From positions 772,887 through 836,886 of the forward strand of contig JAJVDF010000248.1 of assembly GCA_022410635.1 (NCBI GenBank): a stretch of DNA of 64,000 nucleotides, given 5' to 3'. The notes beneath the pieces were generated by a model. The model did no database searches and was not told the origin of the DNA. It was given only the letters and a program-made list of their open reading frames with translations. Position 1 is the first letter of the stretch. Each line of letters begins with the position of its first letter. The position numbers were made by a program, and so were the translations under genes. Shown piece after piece: positions 33,099 to 44,482 of the stretch. The DNA is from Tretioscincus oriximinensis (lineage: Eukaryota > Chordata > Lepidosauria > Squamata > Gymnophthalmidae).

Positions 33099-36000
33099 AA
33101 ACCCAGCTGGAAAGGACCATAATGTGGATGAATTAAACCACGAATTATGTGATGTAGGATTTATTCACGCTTTAAAATAAGAAATGTGGAGGCTGGTGGT
33201 GAACATGGCTCACTCCCATTTTCCTGTTCACTTCAGTGGCATTGTAGCCCAAGTTATCAAAGATTTGTACTAAGAGGTGGCAGCACTTTACAGTCACTTT
33301 TCAGCACTTTTGTGACCACACATAGTCTGTAAAGATCTGTTGCAGCTGTAAAAACCTGCAGTTGCATTTTATGTCAGCCTTTTATAGTTGTGGTGGATCT
33401 TCTTCAAATTTATAACAGCCCATAGGTGAGCAAAAAAGCAATCATTATCACCACCCACCCAAATACAAAGAGAAGCTAATGGGTAGGTAACAGCCAGTTG
33501 GTAAATTAGACTCACATTTAGGTCTAAATGAATTATTTTATCTTTTTCTCTTCCATTTCAATCCTTCCTTCTTTGATTCATATCTTTTTAAAACTGTAAA
33601 CATGCACTCACAGGTAGAGTATATAATATAGCTGGATATAAACTGTCCATACTGAAAAATGGTAGAACTTGTGAATGACAGAATCCTAGGCCACATTACT
33701 GGCATGTGTATTCAGGCCCCTCTCCCCCTTGTTTTTCTAAGCATTGTTTCTCTTAAGAGCTTACACTGTTATTTTTGTCAGCCTACAGACACAATTATTT
33801 TGGTGCTTTTTACACTTGAAATCTCACAAGATTTACTTCATATAACANGATCTTCTGCATTTCCTTCAGAAAACTGCCTGCTATTCTTTGTGCAAACCAA
33901 CTTCTGAGTTGCTGATAGTTCCACCAAGAGAAATTGATTTCCTGTAATGACCATTCTCACAGAAGGCATCATGAGAATTCTCATGCTGCCATCCAGGCAG
34001 TTGAGGAAGGGCTGTTGTGACACCTTGGCATCACCACGGATCAAGTAGCATTTCCAGAGTTCTTAAAAGTGCTGTGAGAAAAAAAGCATTGCAATAGGCT
34101 ATTAGAACACTGCCATGGCACCATGGGTCACCAAACTGAGTAAATGGGGTTTTGGGTATTATACACCGTACAGGATACTATACCAAGTATAGATCAGTGC
34201 GAGCAAAAGCACTTGTCAAATTACAAACTATTTATCACTTTAATACAAACATATCCTTCTATCCAATTCATATTCATATTCTTCTGTACAAGTCATATTA
34301 ACAGCATACAAATCCCGGTTGGGCTTAAACATTACAAATCTGTGTCATAGTCAAACAAAGGTATTAGAGTAATACATTCACACATATCTTTTTATATCAG
34401 AAAAGATAATTACATTAGAGTCGGGTTACCCTGTACTCAGATAAATACTGGGATTTCACCCTGTAGCTTCCTCTGGCCCTTAAGATACTTGAAAAGGCCT
34501 TTGCAAATAAATGTATCCTTGTTCTTAAGTTCGTATCTGGGATCCCCAAGACAGGGCTTCCAGCAACTACTTATANGTCAACATTGCTAATGGAGACCTT
34601 GAAGGATGACACTGATATACCAATGACTACCTACCAGTTTGCGTTTATGTGCATGCATTAGCATTATCAGATATAAAACTGTCTCATTTGTTGCTTAAAC
34701 AAGTAGTATATTAATTATTATTTCCTCCTGCATTGCAGCTTATTCTAAATTTCATTTTCAAAATTAAACAGTATGGGTGTAGACATCATGCAAAGCAGAG
34801 CCTGGAAACTAACTTGGGGCATTTGGAAACCAAGCAGACAAGAACTGAAAACCTTGTTAGAAGATGGTTTATAAACCAGACTTTGTTCTAATTGTGATTT
34901 GCTATAATTTTACTCCACAAATCCCTGGCAACCTACCTATGGGACTTCAGGTAACTTTCAAAGGTTGCATTTTCCTTATGTTTCCAGACATCACTGCCGG
35001 CAGCAAATGGTGGCATGTCTCCATTTTCCTTAGCTATGAAAAACATAAGCTCTGTGTGTGTGTGTTTCAGACTGATTTCCACAATAGCCTTCAGCTGCCT
35101 TTATAATCATATGCAAGCATACATACAAAACCTCACTTGTTGTTTAAACAAACCAATTTAGGATTGCTAACAAATTTCCATGAATTGATTGTCATACTAA
35201 TGAACTTGTGTTCACTGAATGAATTCTTCCAATGTAAAGCAGAGCTTCACATATTCCACTTTAACTATGGCCGTGTCAGTTTCAAAGCTTTTAGCTCTAG
35301 GTCTTGCTGCAATATTAAATCATTAGCAACCATTCTATATTTTGTTCACATAGATGTGCTCTTGTTACAACCTTCTGCATGGAAACTCTCCTATCTGTCA
35401 ATAATGCCAGATTTGTTTTCTAACAAGTTATACATTAAACCCTCAAGGTTGTTACAGACTGCAACTAGATTGCCTGTGGAATTCAGTGTTTTTCTAAATT
35501 GCACAGCTGGAACTTACTAATTAAAAGGAAGACATTGAGAAGAGTGGAAACTAATTTGGGGCAGTTAGGACAGATTTTTTTAAAAAAAGTCATACATGTA
35601 ACAGCTGCATAATTGTGTATGATCAGTGGGGCTGTATCCATTCAATAAAAAAAANATATATAATCAACTTTAGTATTTGGCCATATGGCCAAAAGCATGA
35701 TAACAACACTATCTTCCATAAGAAGTGAAAATATATTTTGCTTCTGTATAAGTGAGAAATATGTAAAATGTTGGTGTACCTCTGCACTTGCAAGCAATAT
35801 GCCTCCCTTCTGACAGTTGGTATGTGATAAGAGAGATCCCACCCTACCGTGGTACACACTGTCCTCATAAGACCGCCTGTAGATCAGACTAAGGTATCCA
35901 AAGGCATCCTAGTCTTATTTATGGGTATGTCTCAATTTCAAGGTCAACCTGTATATGACTGAAAGATATACTGGACCAAGAAAGCTCCAGTATTTCTTAG

Positions 36001-36734
36001 CGATCTATTATTTTTATGGAAACAGTTTGATAGTGGAATAAGGTTCACATACAAATAATTTTGCCCTTTGGTGAGGCAATAACTGCTTTCCACATGCACC
36101 TATTATCATTATTTTCATCAATCTATTTTAGCTGTTTGCATAATTATTTTTATTGTGACTGCAGAACTAAGGCCTGATTTGCACAGGGCAAGATGTGCTA
36201 TAACAAATCAGGCTTCAGCACAGAAATTATGAAGATGTTGAAGTGATAAATTCTCCTGGACTTTAAATCAAAATTGAGCCCCATGGGCTGGGACCCAACA
36301 TCTNTGAAATCAGTCAAAAGAAATGCATTGAAAATTATAGACTTTCAGCCCTAGACACTTTGGCTTTTCATTTTCAGCCATGAAGAAATTATTGCCTGCT
36401 TAAATGAAACAAGCAAGAGTTCCTCCGAGGGGTGAGGTGCTGGCAGCTTTTTAAGCGGTTACAATTATTCACCACTTAGATTTAGTAAATGCATTTTCAT
36501 GTGCTATTAGTTACTGCTGGTTTAAAAGCATGATGGTAGTCCCCATTTGGGATGGAAATCAAATTCTAAATTAATGAATGAGACTAAATAATTTTAGAAC
36601 AAAAATGAAGTTTCCAAGATAGCAACAAAGCCTATTACCTTTGAAAAATATTTACAAGGAGGAGACAGATATCTGTTACCTTTTGCCCTAGTAAAATAGT
36701 TATCTAAATAATCACTTTCATTTTGGAAAATCAA
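33099..36734. other. no gene seen
   Basis: A 3.6-kb AT-rich stretch without recognisable element or exon. A 127-codon frame at 35137-35520 is the longest; it has cysteines and hydrophobic residues but no domain I know. A (TG)6 run lies near 35055. Frames on both strands overlap and look random. Confidence 0.4.
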
Positions 36735-36895
36735 GCAGGATGTCTCTAAATGTCAAGTGCAATGTGCTTAGATCAGGTGAAAGTTTCCTTTTGTGTTCTG
36801 TTTGAGAATGTCCAGGTACAATTGGTGGACCTCTCATGAGATAGCATGCTGGGCTATATAGGTTATTGCCCAATGCAGCATGACTCCAACAGAGC
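36735..36895 (+). mobile_element. CR1 LINE 3' UTR fragment
   Basis: 'gtccaggtacaattggtgga', 'cctctcatgagatagcatgc' and 'tgggctatataggttattgc', ending 'cagcatgactcc', follow the order of the CR1 3' end at 7850-7940. It is diverged, with no ORF2 part. Confidence 0.7.
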
Positions 36896-37224
36896 AAAGA
36901 GAACACATAATGCCAAAACTTTACATTAACTTCTCTTCGGTTACATTTTAAGCTAGATTTCTAAAATGCTAGGTATTTTTCTCCTGAGAGTATGGTAGGA
37001 GGCAGCTGATTATGACCTAAATGTATAGGATTGTAGGTCTAAATGAAACAATATGATCAGAAAATGTTGCATAATTTTTTAGCTGAGCCTGCAAATTATA
37101 TTACACAATGTAGCAGGCACAGTACTTCTTCAGAGTCCACAGGAAATTTTGAGATGCCCAGATTCAAGTGTGTGATTGGCAGAACCCTCTTAATGACTAC
37201 TAAATTGGACACCAGGTTCAAGAA

Positions 37225-37332
37225 ATGATCAGGATATTTGCAGGGAATGTTTACTTGAAAACATCTGGAAGCAATTGCTACGTTTGGATGCTGGACTAAA
37301 TGGGCTGTAACCCAATTCACCAGGGTTGNTCT
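37225..37332 (+). mobile_element. short CR1 LINE 3' terminus
   Basis: 'gatgctggactaaatgggct' followed by 'gtaacccaattcaccagggt' corresponds to the CR1 terminus 'atgctggactagatgggct' at 7900. The upstream part is too diverged to place. Confidence 0.6.
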
Positions 37333-39809
37333 TAGGTTTCTTTTGCAAACTTGCTTCTTCCATATATCAGCCAGTGTAGAACTGCCCTAAATCAGAGAAT
37401 CATTCAGGGTTTAACAATATTCTAAACTGTGTTGGGTTATACAATAAATTCATTATATTCATTAATCAATTTTCCAGAGCAGCCAGCTAGAAGTTTCCTC
37501 CAAATCTATGTTTTATCCATTAATTGCACAGAATTTCCATGAAACTTCATTATANGAATCCAATAAATAAAATAAATATTAGATTTGCAATATGTAATAT
37601 CTCCAATCATCGTTAATACCAAGGAAAATTCCCAAACATAGAAAAGATAAATAGAGTGAAAAAGTTAACTTTTGCTGAGAAGTTTCTTCAGAGCTGCCAG
37701 TATTTCCATTTTAAGTTAAATGGATTGTAATCCGTCACTAGGAAAGCATAATGTAAATGTATAAGACAGTAATTTGTCACTAAAACAGTCCTAGACAGCA
37801 TAACTGCCAAGACTTTATCTATTGATTTAATTATAAAGTGGAGGTAATAAAGCTTATAGTGAGTGGGTTCAAAAAAGTTTCCAAAGTTCTTCTAGTCCAC
37901 AAAGTTGCTGTCCAGTTCAGATATTGATGAAAATTCACGTGGTTGTATTGTTTAGAAGAAACTAAAATTGCAGCTACTGAATTCAGTTTGACTGTCAGTT
38001 TGGACAAAGGAATTCCAATCGTTACAATTTAAATAATATTGCATATTTTAACATGCATGCTAGTTTTAGGAGAGTTGATAGCTTGAGCTACCATCCACAC
38101 ATTGGTCCAAGAACTCTTCAATAAGCTTTTTAAAGATATTTTTTTTATTCATTTATTTAATTAATACACTTTTAACTTATGGTAAAAAAGTAACTTGCCT
38201 TTTATAACAAGCTTTTATGGCAGTACCATTTTACTTTCATACAGCTGTTAAAATGTAACTTCCTTTGTTAAATGCAATCGTGACATCTTTCAATAAATGT
38301 GACTTGGCATTTGCGACGGCATTAACTTATTGTTGGTTGACTTAGCTATCCTTCTGTAATATTATTGACTTTTTAGTAGTTTGGGTCTCCCTACATTAGA
38401 ATTGACCAATAGAATTCCTCTCTGCAGAGATATGGCTTACTTTTGTTGACTGTTAAAGGAGGAAATTACTTATGCTTATTTCTTTATAGCATTTGCCAAA
38501 AATGCCAGTTCCTTGCACTTCTTTTATGTTGTTAATCCCAATGCAACATTTTTCATCTTGAGATAACATTGCCCTGATGTGACTGCACCTTAATTCCTAG
38601 TAGAACTGCCACCTCCCCTCAACAAGAGGCACTAAATAAATCATAAAAAAAATATTGAATGTTTTCTCGTAGGAATGACTTTCTATTATTGTGAAAATAC
38701 AACTTTACTTTAGAGTCCAAGATGAGGCTGCCTAATCGTCTATGTCTTAAAAGCCTTTAAGGAGCTGTCCAAGGTATTCTTTTTGCGTCTTTTTATATAT
38801 AAAATACAGTACATCCAGTCAGACTGGATATTTGGGCTGCAGATACACAAGGTTTTCAAATCATCATTATTCCACTCNATCTGTTAATGGAATTTTTGTA
38901 TTGCACCCAGAAAAAGTCCTTTGCCCTGGAATATTCTTTTGCTGATATTTTTTGAAACATCATGGCCATGTTTGCAGCTACGAAGACAAGAAGCATTCCT
39001 GTGTGTACAAAATGAGATTACCAGATACCATGAGAAGACACTAGCACAAGACAATGCAGAATTGTATAATGAGCATGCTCAGCATTAACTTCCTACTTAG
39101 TTGTTTCTCCTTTTCCATGCAGATTTTGCAGGTAGCTATGAACTTTTAGATTGCAGATTTTACTTATCATGTGCAGGGCGCTTTGATCTCAGTATGTCTC
39201 CAGTATTGCATCATCTTCACAACCTTTTCTTGAGATGTGATCTATACACAAGTCCTACTGAAATGTTGTGAATAGCAAATGGTACAACTTCAACTTTCCT
39301 GTCCAGTTAGTCCTGAGCCATGTCAATTTTTTTNAAAAAAGATGTCATAGTCATATTGGTGTCAGAACTCTATGTGGATTAATTCTTTAAAATGTCCTAT
39401 TGTAGCAAACATAATAATCCATTTAACCTACAAACCTGCTCTGATAAAAATCAATGAAGAGACTCTGAAAGGTCCCAAACAAAACTTAGGTATGTCCGCA
39501 TTTTTCTAATTTAGAGTCATAGAGCTGGTCTTCAGAGGCACATCACACTGTGAAAAGATAAAGGAGACATTATTGTGGAATTGGTCACTGACATGTCTTA
39601 GCTATTTTGAAACTATTTTGTTATCTGCTAAATGAGGAGGCTCGCTAGTCTCATTTTCTCTCCAATAGAAGCCTGGTGATGGAATGATTTGTGAATCCAT
39701 GTATACTGTAGTATGCACCTTTGAAAATGTAGGAATTAAAAAATAAAACCATTAATAATTTACAATGAAATGTTTTGGTAAAGCAAAGCCTGACCATCCC
39801 ACAAACAGT
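37333..39809. other. no gene seen
   Basis: A 2.5-kb AT-rich stretch with no frame of note and no recognisable repeat end. Confidence 0.45.
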
Positions 39810-40136
39810 TGTGGTGGCTGGAGATTACTTTTGGTAGTTTCCTGGACAGAACAATTCAGTCAATACTAAAGGAAACAAACCTGAATTGCACATTGGTAGG
39901 ACAAATACTGAAACTCAGGTACTTTGGTTACATAATGAGAAGCCTAAATTCACAAAAAAAAAAATCCCTGGAAAAGTTTGAACGCAATAGGAGAAGGAGA
40001 TGGCTGAGAATAAGGTGGAGAGGCAACCAACATGAGTTTGTACAGTCTTTGGAAGACAGTGTTCAATCTGGAGTGCTATGCTTCACTGGGTCATGAAAAA
40101 TCAGACCCAACTTAATGACTGTACAATAACAGCAGC
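39810..40136 (+). mobile_element. Bov-B (RTE) LINE 3' end, copy 1
   Basis: The frame at 39809-40096 encodes 'LKLRYFGYIMRSLNSQKK', the RTE/Bov-B ORF2 C-terminal block (family pattern FGHxMR). A basic stretch 'RNRRRRWLRIRW' then stands where the family has its RGRPxxRW segment. The nucleotide end 'tcagacccaacttaatgact' followed by 'gtacaataacagcagcaaac' is a typical Bov-B 3' terminus. Endonuclease and RT are absent. Bov-B is widespread in squamates and known for horizontal transfer to ruminants and others. Confidence 0.85.
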
Positions 40137-40146
40137 AAACAAACAT

Positions 40147-40556
40147 AGTTAAAGCTATGATTTCCCAGTAGAAAAAAATGTCTGTGAAAGTTGGACCCAA
40201 AGGAAGGCTGAGCACAGAAAAATCAATGCTTTCTGGAGATATCTTCTGGAGAAGAGTTTTGAGAGTTCTTTAGAGTAAAAGGAGATCAAGCCAGTCAATA
40301 TGAAAGGAAATCAACCCTGACTGTTCATTGGGAGGACAAATCCTGAAGCTCAAATACTTTGACTACATAGTGAGAAGACAGGATGCACTGGAAAAGACTA
40401 TCATGCTATAAGATTTAAAACAAAAGAAAAAAGGAATGGGACATGATGATGTGTCATAGAAGCAGTCGACTTAAATGTTCAGACTTCAGAAGAGTGTGAA
40501 AGACTGGCATGCTACTGTCTATGGAATTACAAAGAATCAGACATCACTGAATAGCT
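40147..40556 (+). mobile_element. Bov-B (RTE) LINE 3' end, copy 2
   Basis: It begins earlier in the element than copy 1, with 'aagctatgatttcccagtag' and 'gtgaaagttggacccaaagg', and continues through 'aaggctgagcacagaaaaat', 'aggagatcaagccagtcaat', 'ctgttcattgggaggacaaa' and 'gaatcagacatcactgaata'. Each block has a close counterpart in the ruminant Bov-B 3' end. No frame longer than 60 codons survives. It directly follows copy 1 in the same orientation. Confidence 0.88.
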
Positions 40557-41117
40557 GAACACCAAGCAAGCTTTCACATGAACATGGAGATTTTTTTTTC
40601 TTTGAAACAACATAATGCAGTACCTTTGGTCATTCTGTACGGTTAAATACAATACCAGATCATTATAAACTGTCTAATTTATGGACAGTAGTCTATATTT
40701 TAACAATAAAAGGCAGGTAAAAGCCAAAAAGGCAGGATAGAGACAGTTACTTTAAATGCAATACTTTCACAGTAATTTTCATTTCTAGAGAACTTCAATT
40801 TGCCAGTGTTGAAAGAAGTGCTATTTGAGAGAAGAATGAAAGAGCTTAATGCATATTTTATCCACAGGAATTTTCTTAAAGGAAAGAAATTAATCTGTTA
40901 GGTGTTCCTTTTATTTTACTTTTCTTTTAAAAATGTGTGTTGCAATTTAATTAGAAAAAAGATGTAATGCTATGTAATTGTAGGGCAAATTTTGCTATTA
41001 ATATTTGTGCTAAATGTACAATAATTGATTTTGCCCGTGTTTCCTCATTTTTGAAAGTCTTGCTTAAATTAACTATTTATTATGGCTAAGAAACCCTTTG
41101 TGGGTGTGGGTGTGAAT
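40557..41117. other. no gene seen
   Basis: Anonymous AT-rich sequence with short homopolymers. Confidence 0.4.
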
Positions 41118-41165
41118 TTTATACTTATTTATATTTCTATTCCGCCCTCTACCCAATTAAGGAAG
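41118..41165 (-). mobile_element. L2-type 3' tail remnant, antisense
   Basis: 'acttatttatatttctattc' followed by 'cgccctctacccaat' is a short inverse L2-type tail, similar to 26080-26115. Confidence 0.5.
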
Positions 41166-41234
41166 GGTCTACCTGATGCCAGAATGGCATTACAGGAGTT
41201 TTCAAACATCCAATGAGAATACTTACCACTATAA

Positions 41235-41500
41235 GTGCTTGCAGAGCTAATACAGTCTTGTAATTAGAGTGTCATATTCTTATCTGGAAGTCTCCTGGTT
41301 CAATTCTACACTCCAACATGAAGCCAGATGGGTGACCCTGGCCTAGTCATAGTTCTTCAGAGCTCTCTCAATCCCATCTACTTCACAAGGCAGCTGATGT
41401 GAAGAGAAGAACAGAAGGTTATATAAGCCACTCAGAATCCCTTTGGTTTGAGAGAAGTGGTGTATAAAAACCATCCATTCTTCTTTTTTCAGTGTCAGAG
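41235..41500 (+). mobile_element. tRNA-derived SINE, nearly full length
   Basis: A B-box-like 'ggttcaattc' lies at 41297-41306, preceded by a tRNA-like head. The middle has 'gatgggtgaccctggcctag', a CORE/MIR-type segment. The body 'ataagccactcagaatccct' and 'gagagaagtggtgtataaaa' then leads to a TTC tail. It links the MIR-like middle to the TTC-tailed SINE body found elsewhere, so it is the most informative copy of the family here. Confidence 0.8.
41297..41306 (+). promoter_or_regulatory. RNA polymerase III B-box-like site in SINE
   Basis: The sequence 'ggttcaattc' fits the B-box consensus GGTTCRANNC at every position. It belongs to the internal promoter of the tRNA-derived SINE head. A convincing A box could not be placed upstream because the head is diverged. 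Confidence 0.6.
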
Positions 41501-43120
41501 GAAGAAGAAACACTCCGAGAGCACTTTTTCTCATTTGCCTCCTGTCTCTGCCTCCAAAAAGCACTGAAAACGGCTGGGGGCATTTTCTGTGCTTACTGAA
41601 ATTGTTTTCACCAGAAACAATGAGTGTGGGGAATGACTCTACATTTTCCATGACTGGAAATGGGTGGATGCACAGAAGTACGCATTTACAAATATCTATG
41701 GACTGGAGCAATGGATAAGTCCCTGCAATGNTAACAACAGCCATTGTGCGGATCCTGTATTTTCAGCAGACACTGCTCTAACAAGAAAAAATTATCTCTC
41801 TGATGTTTTTCACTGTGATGAGCAGGGGTTGCATGTCAAAATATTTTTTTGTGTGTGATTATTTATTAAATCAAGGAAAGGATTCACCCCAGTCAGATAT
41901 CTGCTATTTTTCTTTGGCAAAATCTTTGCATAGTTTGAGAGTGGACAAAGAAGCCGTTGGCCCCTGTATCACAGGGCTTGCTTCAGTCCAGGAATGGGCT
42001 AGAAGACAATTCACTTGTCTTATGCATCCAGGCTAAATTGCACTCATCTGATACACTGATAAGAGAATCAGTATTTAAAAAGCAAAAGCTATACTAGGTC
42101 CCATTGCACTGTTTTACTTCTGATCTAATGTACCACTGCAGGCACAACATGCCATTGGAAAATGTCCAGCAGGATAATCATGATGTCAGCCATGAGTAGA
42201 GATAGCAGCTTATTCCAGTGGTTCTCTGAGTAACAGAATAAGTAGGCAGATGCCCATCAAGCGATACCTACAAGGCCATCTTTGAATGTACAGATACTGA
42301 AGTTTGATGTTCTGGAGAAACAGTCATGCAGTCATGATCAACTGGATGAGAGCAATTGTCCTGTTTGACCCCCTGTATTTTCCCTCACAGCTGGCAATAT
42401 TTACACCTGCAGAAACAAGTAGGAAGGCAGGTAATGAGATTTTATTTCTGAAAAAAATGAAATTGCCAGAACAACTGGCCTAGATCTCACTACAAAATTT
42501 GCTATGTGAACATATCCATTTATTTTCTGTCCTAGTTTGGCTGGTCTTCTGTGCTAGCAAGAACCTTTTAGATAAAATAAAAAAAATCAATACCCAAAAT
42601 GTGTCAAATCCAGTAGCTGGTTAGTAGCTGACAGCACTTTTTATATCTGAACAGAGTTTCNCTTTCAGTACTGTAAGGAATAAAAGGGAGATTCCTTTTA
42701 AATCTCAAAGATGTTTAATTAAAACACGGTAATTGTAGAGCTAAATTTGAACAGACAATACAGTTTCCAGCAATTATCTATAATTATGCAGCTCCAATCA
42801 CAGAATAATAGAGGTTTCAATGTCACTAAGTACCCTGTGAATAATTAGTATTTCCATTATTCTGATGGGCATGTAATTAGCAACTCCCCCGCTAAAAAAA
42901 TATTCACAGTGATATAATAGCCATACTTTAATTAAGGATGGTTGTGAATGAACAAGGTAAGCTACATTAATTAGAGGAAGGGGACAAAGAAATCACATCT
43001 TCAGGAGATTCCAAAATTGCCCTTAGATTGCAATATGANCACAATACTTACAAGCAATTGGATACATGATGGACTATATTGCAAATCCCACATGCTTCCG
43101 GTGCATTTCCAATATAGGAT
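41501..43120. other. no gene seen
   Basis: Anonymous sequence. The 133-codon minus-strand frame at 41343-41744 is partly antisense to the SINE, and its remainder has no domain. Confidence 0.4.
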
Positions 43121-43228
43121 GGAGTCAGACATGTACTTCTAATCAATTTTCAATCCTGAAGAACTGGATTAAAGGTCTAGTCCAGTTCTTCAGGATTGAA
43201 GTTGTATCAAAGGTATGTGTCTGACTCC
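43121..43228. repeat. foldback repeat with ~50-bp arms
   Basis: The outer 'ggagtcagacatgtac' pairs with 'gtatgtgtctgactcc', and the inner 'tcaatcctgaagaactgga' pairs exactly with 'tccagttcttcaggattga'. The centre is about 43175. The arms are interrupted by small differences. It is unrelated in sequence to the other foldbacks, implying a separate MITE family. Confidence 0.82.
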
Positions 43229-43624
43229 AGCCATAATCCCAAAATACAGAAGCAATATCTTGAAACATTGCTATTGTGAACAAGCTATGGCTTTCCCATA
43301 ATAACAATTCTTTATCTTTGTCTGTCAGCTCTTCATACTATTCTTTCTATATCAAATATCTAGATGTTGGTCAAGCATGGAAAGAAACAAAGAGAAATTA
43401 GTGGACACTTGGCTAGCATCCATGTATATGAAACAGGAACAGTATCAAAACGAACTANGAGACAGAGGTAAGAATTTGGGTTTGCCTCCTACCATCTGTT
43501 AGGAAGAAACAAAGGTAAATAATATAAAACCTCCTGCAATTGCCTCCTGTTGTTGGGTGTCATCCAGATATGTTGAAGATGATTTCTTCAGTAAATATTT
43601 TCCACAGGTCTCAGAAGAGGACCT
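43229..43624. other. no gene seen
   Basis: Anonymous sequence between a foldback and an L2 3' end. Nothing was recognised. Confidence 0.4.
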
Positions 43625-43952
43625 TCTGGTAGTTTCTTCTCTTGCCGAGATGCGGGGAGTAGGGGCATGTAGGAGTTCTTCTCCATGGTGGCCCTCACAC
43701 TCTGAAATAGCCTCCCTCTAGAGATTCACCGGGCACCTACATTGTATAGTTTTCAGTGTCTGGTAAAAACATACCTGCTCACCTAGGCTTTTGACTCTTA
43801 AATATTGCAGCTCTGTTTTCTGTCCTTCCAGGGAGGGAGAGATTTTAAATGTTTTATGAAAATCTTATCTTTTATTGTTTTCTTTGTTCTTTTATTACCC
43901 TGGGACCATTGGTGAAGGGGGGATATAAATCATTTTAAATAAATAAATATCT
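43625..43952 (+). mobile_element. L2 LINE 3' end with ORF2 C-terminal remnant
   Basis: 'catggtggccctcacactct' followed by 'gaaatagcctccctctagag' is the diverged LWNSLP-type C-terminal block of L2 ORF2. Next is 'tttcagtgtctggtaaaaac', a FRxxLKT-type block. A T-rich 3' UTR and a terminal tail 'gaaggggggatataaatc' with 'aaataaataaat' follow. This is the most complete L2 end in the window. The RT is missing. Confidence 0.75.
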
Positions 43953-44339
43953 TTTTTTTTATTCACCAGCCTATTTATCAAAGGTAGAGGTTGTACAATA
44001 GTGAGAAAGGCACANCAATATCATATTCTTCTTGCAGTACAAGAACCAAAGGCTTCAAGCACATGACATAAATAATACTGGTTAGAATGGGTAAGGAATC
44101 AACATGAGTCAAAAGATTTTCATTTAAAATGAGAGGATTTTAGCCAATAGAATTGAATGTCACAACAGTTTGAGTTTAACTCTGTTAAATCAAATGGGTG
44201 ATCCAATCCAGTTCAACATGAATTGAAGCACTGCATAATTTAAAGAAGAACTGAAGCAAATGGTATTCATTCAACAAGATTGAACTTTCATGATTCAATT
44301 CAAGCCACTTTCAATTGAGTTCAATTGTCCTCAAAAAGG
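43953..44339. other. no gene seen; TTCAA/GAATT-rich
   Basis: 44150-44330 repeats words such as 'attcaattcaag' and 'gttcaattg' at high density, similar to 45690-45900 and 46600-46770. It may be a decayed transposon of unknown class. Confidence 0.4.
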
Positions 44340-44482
44340 TCTGATACCCAGTGGTAGAGAGGTTAAGAAATGGTCTTTCAATATAAGTCTCCAAGTGGAA
44401 AATAGCTTGTAAGCCACTTTGGATCCCTTTGAGTGAGAAAAGCAGGATATAAAAACCCAGTTCTTCTTCTTCTTAACAGATT
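44340..44482 (+). mobile_element. tRNA-derived SINE (TTC-tailed family)
   Basis: 'ccagtggtagagaggttaag' is a tRNA-like head. It is followed by 'gtggaaaatagcttgtaagc', 'cactttggatccctttgag', 'gagaaaagcaggatataaaa' and (TTC)n. The central part is shorter than in the 50640 copy. Confidence 0.8.

Noticed and set aside
35137..35520. 127-codon plus-strand frame
   Set aside because: No motif or domain, and composition like neighbouring non-coding sequence.
41343..41744. 133-codon minus-strand frame as a gene
   Set aside because: Half of it is antisense to a SINE, and the rest lacks motifs and contains an N.
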